DNA of 64,000 nucleotides, taken from contig OZ024785.1 of NCBI GenBank assembly GCA_964017065.1, positions 5,846,314 to 5,910,313 of the forward strand, in the 5' to 3' direction. Under the pieces are notes generated by a model that ran no database searches, was not told the origin of the DNA, and saw only the letters and a program-made list of their open reading frames with translations. This document shows, in pieces, positions 36,742 through 46,500 of the stretch (positions within the stretch are counted from its first letter, which is position 1; each line of letters begins with the position of its first letter). A program made the position numbers and the translations under genes. The stretch is from Haliclona indistincta (Eukaryota > Porifera > Demospongiae > Haplosclerida > Chalinidae).

Positions 36742-37149
36742 TTTCTGATGATAGCACGGAAAGTGATTCGCTAAACGGACTAGTATAACGGATTAATATA
36801 GCGAGAATATCCAAGCGATTACGGATTCCCTAGATTCTGGGGAATGGTCTGAGCACGCGCACTATTACCCCTGCAGTGTGTACCAGGCCCAATTTTTCGC
36901 CGTTTCGTTCCGTTGCGTTTCTGCTTTGCGAAAAATTCGGCCTGGGGACGAGGCTAGATCCCTGCTCTACATGCTCGACTTTTCGAAACGCCGATACGAG
37001 CTGTCCTTCGCCCGTACAAGTCGTCAGGACAGGAACGACCATGGCTCACCAAGCTGCTGGTTAGTTTGTCGAGCTACAAGCGTTTTGTTTATCCTATGAA
37101 CCATGCTCAACGCGAATCCTGGTCGTTTCTTGTCTTCTTAGCTACACAC

Positions 37150-37915
37150 CCGAGCGCTCTGCTACATATAGTCAGGCGTGGCGTGACTATTCGCGTTTCA
37201 CGTAATAGTCAGGGGACATTAGAACACTGTACCTGTACCAGAGGAATTTAATTACGCAACGTAGATGCAATTTGTGTGGGCGTGGCTAACCGCGATGGCG
37301 CTGGCTGCAGCTGTACGTTCGCAATCAGAAGCAAAGGCAGTGGCCTGCCTTTGCTGTTGAGTACTGACTCGCCACAATGGAGAGACTCGCCACAAGTGAG
37401 AGACTAGCCATAATCGCCAGATGCCATAGCTAGTACCTGAAACGCGAGGTTACGCCCATAGTACGTCATCACTACATTCTTCGTAACGGTTCTGCAATCT
37501 GACATGATCTGATTGGCTCTGCAACTATAGTTGCAGATGTACAGGCAGGGGCGTAGCTAGGATCTGAACATTGGTCGGGCACGTGGAGCGCACTGCAAAA
37601 ATGTTGCTCGTTAATGTTATGGTATACTTGCTTCCTGACGATCGAAAGTGATGCGATCCGGGTCCAAGACTGTCGAAGTAGTTAATAAGAGCGCTTGCAT
37701 GGGCATTATGTAGGAGTAGTCAGTAGTCTGGGGTTCAGGCAACGTTTGGAATCAAAACAGGAATGGCTGGGCACAGCCTATGATTGGGTGGGCACAGGCC
37801 CGTTCAGGCCCACCCATAGCTACGCCACTGTGTACAGGTACAGTGTTCTAATGTCTCCTGACTATTACGTGAAACGCGAATAGTCTGGCCACGCCTGACT
37901 ATGCTACATACTCGA
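37150..37915. repeat. Inverted repeat pair around a hAT MITE
   Basis: Arms of about 90 bp (37150-37243 and 37831-37920) containing TATTCGCGTTTCACGTAATA and CATTAGAACACTGTAC are inverse. The interior 37250-37545 holds no gene. Confidence 0.7.
37546..37830. mobile_element. hAT MITE, 285 bp, perfect 8-bp duplication
   Basis: Ends CAGGGGCGTAGCTAGGAT and ATAGCTACGCCACTG; TGTACAGG at 37538-37545 and 37831-37838. Same end type as the element at 16509-17031. Confidence 0.9.
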
Positions 37916-38457
37916 CTACAGGTATTACCCGCTACGCCTGCTAAACTTAATCGCCAATAGTAGCCTGCCTGTGACGTCTAACGCGAGTCTGACGTCTACA
38001 GGTTACACGTTACGCGTTCGTAAAACTTAACCTCTCTAATGTTCGAAGGCACCTGCCAGGAGAATTTCACGACTTCTTGTGGATGTTTTGGTCTCGGCAC
38101 TGCTCGCGTAAAGGCGCTAGGCGCTCTGAAGAAACGAAGTAGCGGCCTGAAATGTCTCCATCTTTTTCAATTCAAAAGGTGGAAATTGTCTTGCACGACG
38201 TCTGAGTGGCGTTTCAGGGTAAAAGGGCTAATAATTATGATAAAACTGTTAAAAATTTATCTTTGATAGTTTGCGGCATGTTATTTCTTTGTTGCATTTA
38301 ACACTGACATAAATAGTGTAATCATTCTTTAACACCAATTCATTATTGTTCAAATTCTATGATGTGATTCTACTTAGAACAAGCACAAATACAGAGCTCA
38401 ACATGAGCACAACTAAACACTACTTCTAAGAAAAAAACAGTACAGCTACTCCAGCAG

Positions 38458-39953
38458 TCATACACTTGATGTCTGCAGTTCAATGGCGCCATCCACTCCA
38501 GTGAAATGAATCTGGTCGTCTTTCTTGCAAAACAGGTTCTTTGGGATGGTCTTTATTGCGATGCGAACTGGTTTGAGTAACGCTATGGATACTAATGGTG
38601 TAGCTATGCCTGGAACACCTAAAAGAAGTCGACTAAGATAGCCTCGAGCAGCACTGGTCACAGTAGTATAGCCTGGGATAATCAAATGTAGAATAAAGCT
38701 CAGTACTGGTGCCATGATCAAAGTAACAATTGATGCAATGAAGATATACACGAGTACTTTAGCGACTGCCTTCTTGAGTTGAACACTTCCTTCAAGTGTG
38801 TGTTTCTTGATGTACACAAACGTAACTATTGTCATAACAATCTGAATGATCAGGAAGGTAATGGCTACTATGGTAAACAGAGAAGCTGATGTTATGAATA
38901 AGATAGATGTGTGTATACACGTATAGAGCATACCGTATAGCCGGTTATTTTCGACTGGATTTAATTTTCGATGACCGACTGCCGTTCGAAAATTAAATCC
39001 ACGAAAATTTGAACCATACCAAAAATTTTGAACACCCAAAATTTTCTCGTGCAGACACATGCGAACAGATCGAGGCTAGAGCCCACTTCCAACGCTTCTT
39101 ATCAGAATCTGACGGTAGCAGCGAGCAGCGATAGCAGTAAAACTGAACGCCAAGCGCCTCTGTTAGAGAAATGTCTACCATGCGCACTGCTGCACGCGAG
39201 AGACTACTCGCACGATAAGCGAAAAGGCGGACACCGCGGTACAGCAACTTATCTTCGACTCAGTGGTTCCATTTAACAATCATAAAACGTGGCTGGACGG
39301 TGGTTTAACGACTATATACAGTTCTCCAACAATTCGACGCCCGACTCGTCGACGCCATTTTTATTTTCGAACGGCGAGTGAGTATCGAAAATTAGATCCA
39401 ATCTAAAATTTTACTAACGAAATATTTGACCATCGAAAATAACCGGCTATACGGTATTCCCCAGTTGATCTGGCGCACGAAATCAGGTGGTAAGATTATT
39501 GTTAACGGTACTGATATTATTGTTATAATAAGCCATGATAATACAATATAAGCTGTGATTATGTACCATTTTAGCTTCTTCTCTCCATACTTTATGAAAA
39601 TGAAGACATTGATAGCGTATGTAAAAGGTTCCAGAGGTTAACTTTTGGATATTAGCCACTAGGAAGGTTGCATAGAACAGCTTGCATGATATAGTTTCAT
39701 TGTGGTTGAGGCGTACTATCCAGCCAAGATGGAAGATGGCGTAGACAATCCAACCTAGTATCTCTGCTGCAAATATATTGATGAGAAGAACTCGAATCTT
39801 GATATTGATAGTCTTAGCAAGAACCAGTGCCAGTATAACCAAGACACACAGCAGGACTGGTAGTAGAGATAGGAATATGAAGAAACAGACATTCAAAGCA
39901 ACGTTGACATCATAGTGGAGTTGATTATCCACTCCAGTAATGTTGAGGTCCAT
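38458..39953 (-). pseudogene. 7TM-2: seven-helix receptor copy broken by a TA MITE
   Basis: Close paralog of 7TM-1, starting MDLNITGVDNQ at 39953 and ending GAIELQTSSV at 38458. A 4-nt insertion near 39615 (ATGT) shifts the frame after KLTSGTFY, and the 522-bp element at 38933-39454 interrupts the loop before SILFITS. The last third is intact (IATPLVSIALLKPVR, KKHTLEGSVQLKK). The duplicated segment covers both flanks (38225-40105 versus 19980-22035). Confidence 0.8.
38933..39454. mobile_element. TA MITE, ends CCGTATAGCCGG
   Basis: Inverted ends CCGTATAGCCGGTTATTTTCGA, with TA at 38931-38932 and 39455-39456. The 7TM-1 paralog (GAGCATATTCCCC, near 20765-20777) shows the empty site. Interior arms repeat TCGAAAATTAAATCCA-like motifs. 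Confidence 0.92.
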
Positions 39954-40299
39954 AATAGCTACTGCTTCTCGTTTTGCTGATACTACCAGTGAGTGATGTT
40001 TTAGCAACTTTAGTTGTACTCTGTACTTACATGCACATTCTTTGTAATCAGCGCTTAGAGTGTAAGTATTTGAGCTCATCTTACAACTGTAAATGTTGTT
40101 AACCATAATTATGAGAGTAGTCATAATTATTTTTATCTTTTTAATAATAATTATACTCAATGATGTCTTTTTTGTTTAATCATCTCATACGAATCTTGCG
40201 ACCATTTTTAGTGTGAGGACCTGACCTTGCTGATAGTGATGAATGTGGGCGATTAGCAAATGTCAGTGACAATAACAAGTTTATGTGACTCACTGATAC

Positions 40300-40552
40300 T
40301 ACATAGGGACGAGATGGCAGCTACAATACAATGTATTAGCGTTCACATGCTGATAATTTCCCTGGTTGTGAATTTTGTACGTCCGAAGACACTTAGATCT
40401 GCCCTTTGGCATTGCCTCATCCTTATAATAGCCATGAGGTTGCTCGAAATCGTTACTTTCCTTCTTTCCTTTCCTTTCCTTCCTTCCTTCCTCCCTTCCT
40501 CCCTCCCTCCCTCCCTCCCTCCCTCCCTCCCTCCCTCCCTCCCTCCCTCCCA
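40300..40552. repeat. Family A fragment followed by CCTT/CCCT microsatellite
   Basis: 40300-40450 matches the family A left arm (ACTTAGATCTGC, ATTGCTCGAAA-type sequence). 40456-40552 is a (TTCC)n-(CCCT)n run. The flank 39954-40299 is the 7TM-2 5' region plus unique AT-rich sequence. 40553-41021 is AT-rich and shows no gene. Confidence 0.75.
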
Positions 40553-41021
40553 GTGGATCAGATTCCAACACCACTACTGAATAATTAAATTTGTAGTGAG
40601 TAAAATAAATCAGCCATGTAGCATTTATTATTGTGCTTTTACATGGAATACATGAGTGTTTTATAGTGTGTTATGGTGCATTTTAATATGCTCAGCATTC
40701 CACAATGGTATTGGAGAAAATGAGTGACTTGTTGCACTAAATCTCTCCTACATACTGTAGGCAAAAAATCCCCTTTAATAATTTTCTATCTGGAATTGAT
40801 AAGATGCATGGGCAACATGCCCAATCTGACACAAATCCAACTCATGTATAGCGAGCAGACAGCTAGCAAGGCTGTATACTTAGCTAATCAGAACAAATCA
40901 AAGCGGTAAGACGAACAACTCAACCATTTTTGTGCCTGCATTCACACACAATAGTATGTTAGGTGTTAAGTTTCATTTTACTACACAGAATACTGGCATT
41001 AACAACATATTCAAACTATTA

Positions 41022-43314
41022 TTAAAATTGTGCTTTTTGGTTTGTGATCACACCATAAGCTGAACACTCCTTCATCTCAATATTGGCGTCACTCCGTGGT
41101 GTGACTGAGAGCGATACGTTTGCTATGTTTCTGTACAAACAAGCTGTTTTCACTGAATCCTGCTGAGAACATGGATCAACACTCTCGTACAGTGGAGCTG
41201 TTGGATTTGTATAAGTATTAACTGTAGCACTTCGGATCCGCTCCATTTTAGCTCTTCTAAACAACATTAACTCTTTAGTGACTGAATTATTTTGACGAAA
41301 ATTCGGCTTGCTCTAAACTGACAGTTTGTCTTGCGATTTCTACAACATGCAGTACGCTAGCTGTTCCAAACTAGCACTGTTTTTTTCAGGCATGTCAAAG
41401 TTTATGACCATGTACTAAACTCTGAGTTGGCCACTCCCACTTCGGAACTGAAGCCGCTTAAGTGCTGCGACCTCGTCATTTTTCAGCCAATTTTGGTCTT
41501 GGTTTAGCCCTGGTGACTGATACAAAAACCTGGTGGTGTCCAGGTGAGCAAACAGCATAGTTTAGACCATATTCTATGCCCAAGTATGCATTTCCGGTCA
41601 TCCTGAAGCCCTAAAAATGCCGAAAGTGGCGAGGGGCTCCGCCCCTTCGAACCCCGGGTTAAAGGGGGGACACCCCCCTTTAAAAATCCCCCCGTTGTAT
41701 ATATTTTAGTGGGGAGGGCGCGGCGAAAAACAGTGGGTTTTTTCAGGTAAAGTTAGCTTTTGCAATGAAACTTTATTTGACCTTTCTAGACCACTTTTCA
41801 CACTATTTATGACGTCTACAGTAGGTGAAGTCAATTATGACGGCTAAAGCCGCTATAGGCCCTAAAGGGTTAAAAGGTGTTATAATATTATTATTCAGTG
41901 ACCACATTATATTGTGAGACTACTTACTTTACTTTATTCTTTCTCCAGTAAACTAATACTGCTATTACAATTATTATAGCAATGACCAAAACTAGCAGTA
42001 GAACTCCAAAAGATGCACCTATAGTCAATGAAAGATGTTTCAAGATGATTTCACCTAGGACGCTAATTGATAGTACAGCAACACATTCCTTGGTATGGTC
42101 ATCAACCTGGAAACCTATCATGCATTCAGAGCATGTGTACACTCCATTAGAACATGTTAGGCATCGTGCGTCAGCGCAAGGGACTGCACAAAAAGCACTG
42201 ATTTTTAATTTCAATGACATATTTCGCTTACCACACTCAGAATTGATCAAAGCGTATTTTGATGCACACATTGTATAGTTTGAACCAGTTCTATTAGCGC
42301 CGCAAGGATTAGAAGCACAGTCATCAATGTCCATTGAACAATCAGTTCCAGTGTAACCAGCAGGACACATGCAAACAGTGCATTCTGAGTTAGGAGTACC
42401 TCCATTCATACAACTGAGGCTACACGCTGCAACAATGAATGAAAAAAAATTTGAATAGGTAACGTCAAATTTGCTCACAAAATGTGCTAGCAAGACAGAA
42501 CAGTACAATAAACTAACTTTCACAGTTTCTTCCAGTGAATGTTTCAGTACAGTTGCAGGTATAGTTCAATCCTGGGCTTGCGATACACACTCCTTGATTT
42601 TGACAAGGTGAACTAAGACAAGGATCTGTTGAAAACAACTATAAAGATTCATCAATTCAACTAATTTAAAGATTACCGCAAGTGTAGTCAGTTGTATTTG
42701 ATCCAGCTGGACAAGAGTTGATACACATTCTGGTAACAACATCATAGAATCTACAGCAATCTGTAAAGCTAGTAACACAGCTACCTTGACCTCCTGCACA
42801 CACTGGATCACAAACTAACGCAAGAGAATAACAAATAAAGCTAGTCCAGTGTCAGGCAGCTCTTACCAGCACAGTTTGTTGGTGGGTCAATGGTTGGTGA
42901 GGCCGATACAGCGCAAACAAAACAGTCTATTCTGGTTTCAAGGTCAAACAGTGATTCGGGCTGATTCAATTCATTCGAACGATGAACAAACATTCCACCA
43001 CTGCACAGCACTACCATCTGTAGTATAAACTGTTCTTCTGGTCTGTCATTTACTGTTACATTGTATCTCGCAGCAATAGATAATGATCTGGCCTTGCCTT
43101 GTGTGCTACCAACAGCTATGCAAGTGAAATGGTACTGAATCGGTATGACAACAGCGTCGGATCCTACGAGGCCGCTAACGAGTTGTTTTACTAATATACG
43201 AATTAATGCATCGTCCGGAAGAGAGCATTCCTGTCCCGCGGGGAAGGCTGCACCGAAGAGTGATGCACACGATACTGCTAACAGCATCCAGATTTTTCCT
43301 TTAGTTCCAGTCAT
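41022..43314 (-). CDS. R7: EGF single-pass receptor, short ectodomain, tyrosine-rich tail
   Basis: Exons: 42867-43314, 42677-42814, 42518-42625, 42232-42426, 41928-42183, 41022-41256; 1380 nt, 459 codons plus stop, no disruption. The N-terminus ([25 protein letters not shown]) is of the R1 type. The second EGF exon is short ([27 protein letters not shown]). Stalk [14 protein letters not shown], helix [18 protein letters not shown], then WRKNKVK. The tail has NTYTNP, PLYESV, CLYRNI and SAYGVI; the last fits the ITIM form. A TTAA MITE (41271-41869) ends 14 bp before the last splice acceptor. It lies directly downstream of the adhesion GPCR on the same strand. Confidence 0.85.
41271..41869. mobile_element. 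TTAA MITE in the last intron of R7
   Basis: TTAA at 41267-41270 and 41870-41873; ends CTCTTTAG and CTAAAGGG, same family as 3894-4331. It contains GC-rich strings (GGGGCTCCGCCCC, GGGGGGACACCCCCC). The R7 last-exon acceptor lies just left of it. Confidence 0.8.
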
Positions 43315-43560
43315 TTCTGTGCTCGGCTCGCTTGCTTAAGGAATAATGATAATAAATACTAGGCTAAGCCTCTTTCGTGTTTCACTGCAATAATGAGCAG
43401 CTAATTAATACAAGGAACTTGAAACAAAATGCAAATTACCTAATGTAAACTGATATTTGGATTAAACAACCACCTCTGCACTAGTGCAGTCTGTATTGTC
43501 ACTGTATAATGGTGATGCTGCATTCATTAAGGAAGTAATGTGTGTTCACGACAGGATGAG

Positions 43561-46500
43561 TTATAAGGATGCTGCTTCTTTATCACTCTCATCAGTGAAG
43601 GTAATCTCAGCTGTCTCAACATCATGTGTCTTTCGGATGGTAGACCAACGTTTCATTTGAATTTGAGGCTTCATCTCAGCTGAGGCAGTGTTGTCATCAT
43701 CGTCAGTAATTGTTTCAAGATGCACACTAGTCGTAGTGGTCTCAGAAGTGATGTGATTTTGCTTTCCACTGTTAGTATATTCATTCAATTTTGTACTCAC
43801 AGTTTTCTCTGTGGACGACAAATTTTTGAACTTTGTTGAAGATCTGTTGCAACAAGAACGAAGGCACATGAGCCACAACTTGCGAGCATCGCGATTGAGA
43901 ACCACAAAGAACACAAAGAGGAAGAAACCTTGAAGAGAATTGAAGAACACAAACAGCCATTGAACAGCAAAGGCACCATAGATGCTAGTATCTGCTCCGA
44001 TTATTGTGAACATTAGGATAATCCATGAGAGGCCCAGTAGAAACATGAACCCTGCTAGTAATGCTAGTAGCTTGCAAGCATTCTTTGATGACATTGGCAC
44101 TTTATTCTTATTCGAAAGAGGTTGATTTCTCTTCTGTTGATTGATTTTGAGCTTGATAACCACATAACTTGAAGAGATGAAGATGCAAACATTGAAGATA
44201 ATGATGAGAATGATTGGAACAAGATGTGCTCCAAAGAACACACCAGTATCACTGATGAAGCAACTATGAGAGAATACGAATAAGATTATGATGTACTCAT
44301 TCACAATATTGACTCACAATCCTCTAGTTGTGTTGGACTGTGTGATGTAGTAGTCAGGATTGATGCTAACAGATATCACTACTGGCAGCAGAGGACAAGC
44401 TGGAAAAAATTTTTAATGATTATGAGTATAATACATTTATGCTGCTCACCCCAGCATACAATCGAAACAATCACAATGTATAGTGTAGTCGATTTTTTGA
44501 ACACAATCACAAGTTTTTGAAACAGTAAGACAGCTTCAGCACCCATCCACATCCAGGCTACCAGGATGAGGTAGTGGAGAAGCACACCCACAATGATACA
44601 ACCAGCTCTGTTCTCAGTACGATCAATACCAGCCATAAACACTATCAACATGAGCATCAGTGACACGGCTAACTGAACATGGAATTTACTGATGTCTTTC
44701 TGACGAAAATCTCTGTATAAAAGTGAAGTTTGCCTTGCAACTGTGATACATGCATGAAGAACTAACTTGAAGATCAAGTATGTTAACAATAGTAATATCA
44801 AGCCCATGAGAGAGCAGAACACACCAAAATAGGTTGTGACATCCAACGCTAAAATAAACTCAGCAGGCAATCGATTATTATCATTGTTGCCCTGCACTCT
44901 GATGGATATGTCCTACAGTGATAATACAAAGCCGTCTATAGATTTGTTTTAGTCATGTATAGTGTAGTACCACAAGACAGGCAAAATTTGTGAGATGGTC
45001 GCACATACAGTCCACAACATTTGCAGATTCGTTGAAAGCTTTCAGACTACAACCATCAGTGCTCCAGTCACCATTACCATCTAATAGGAAAATGATTTGA
45101 CTAATGTAACAAATTGTTAGACTTACTTGCAGCAGTGAAGTCCCAGAATACACATCGTCTGCCGAAAATGATCTCATTCGTTTCAGAATTAGGTGAATAA
45201 TTTATTAATCGTAAAGAGAATACTACAGGAGCATCAAGTCTTGTTCCATCATCAATGCCTGCAACTTGCACTGACACTACTTGACTGCCGACTACAGTAT
45301 TGGACACTGCCATATTCAGTGATGTGTTCCTCACAGGGAATAACGCCGGGGAGTTGTATACAGTGAACGCTACTGACACACTACGATCTTGTGGAATGCT
45401 GCTCAAAATCTCTTGAGGAAGAGAAATTGCAGAATCTGTATTTTGTGACAAATCTCTTGATAGTTGAGTATTTGATGTTGACAGCTGTAAATTTTGAGAG
45501 TCTAAGGAATAGCTACATAAGTGCATGTTCAAGTACTAAATAGTATTTATACACAAGGACCTGGAGATTGTTTTACTGTCAGAGTTCTTCCTTGAAATGC
45601 ACTCCTCTCAATCTATAAGAAACATGCACATGCAAGAGTGATATGCTATCATTGCTGCAATGGTAACTTACTTGTTCCCCTCTCAATGCTAGGTCTCTTC
45701 TAGACACAGATATATTAGTAAAGTTCACTTGCTCAATCAGAGCATCAACAATGTCATTGAATGCTTCTACAATCCTATATTTAGAAGCATAAATAGTCAC
45801 TATCAGTGTGCACTTGCTTACGTGTTACTCTGTTCTTGAACAACTTCCATTGGCCACTCCTCAACATTGTCCAGAATTTCCACAGCATTTGTTGTGGCCT
45901 TAATTTGAATCAGTTCATCATATCATCATAATTCACTAGCTTACTTGAGTGATCATAGATAATGATGCATTCTGAGTCATAATAACATCCACTGATTGTG
46001 TGAGTAGATTAGCTACCACCTCAAGATTATCACTGTTCTGATCTGATGTTTCATTTGCTGTTGTTACAATACTTGTGAGGTTATTAATGACTTCATTCAC
46101 ATTCTCAATACTGATATTCATCTGTAATAGTAGATAAGCAATAATACTACCAATAGCATTATTACTATTACCTGTTGTATGTTGCTGAACTGTTCACTAG
46201 CTACTGTTCTACACTGATCAATCGATGGAGCTGCCCAAATGTTTCCAGACTCACATTGTCTAGTTGCCATTACTCTATCTGGTCCATAGCGGCAGATAGT
46301 GCTAGCAGTAGAGTTGACTTCAGTCTCATTCCACTGGAATACTCCTCTAGCACCACCATCAGTGGACTCATGACTACAATGCCCTAATGCTAAGGAAATA
46401 GGACTGAATGTATTTGTCTCTACCTATTCTAACTGTGCAGTGTTTGGAAATTTAAGCATATTTGAGTGGTAACTAACTCATAACACATAACAATAGAGAC

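Larger units (their letters stand above)
35029..36956. mobile_element. 1928-bp element with ~100-bp inverted ends and 9-bp duplication
   Basis: The inverted ends (TAGCCTCGTCCCCAGGCCG onward) agree over about 100 bp with few mismatches. GATCCCTGC flanks both sides (35020-35028, 36957-36965). The 9-bp duplication would suit a Mutator-like mobiliser, but no such transposase is seen. Inside are a plus-strand frame series (35239-36290) and a minus-strand RecQ-like fragment (36544-36741), facing each other. The size suggests an internally deleted derivative. Confidence 0.8.
34800..38039. mobile_element. 3.2-kb inverted-repeat element inserted in family A
   Basis: The ends TTAGAGAGATTAAGTTTT (34800) and AAAACTTAACCTCTCTAA (38039) are inverse with one mismatch. 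Family A arm sequence lies on both outer sides. It contains the RecQ-bearing element (35029-36956) and an inverted repeat at 37150-37915 with a nested hAT MITE. No clear target duplication. Confidence 0.6.
32233..38135. mobile_element. Fold-back element family A, copy 2 (both arms, heavily invaded)
   Basis: The left arm begins GGGAGGCACGGTAGTG at 32235; the centre is at about 33800-34480; the right arm is the inverse of the left and ends near 38135. It has received a SINE/VNTR composite (33064-33664), a TA MITE (33908-34414) and a 3.2-kb inverted-repeat element (34800-38039). Arm sequence resumes on each side of every insert. It encodes no protein of its own that can be seen. Confidence 0.65.

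Noticed and set aside
40456..40552. Low-complexity frames (SLPPSLPPSLPP and GGREGGREGG)
   Set aside because: Translations of a CCCT microsatellite.
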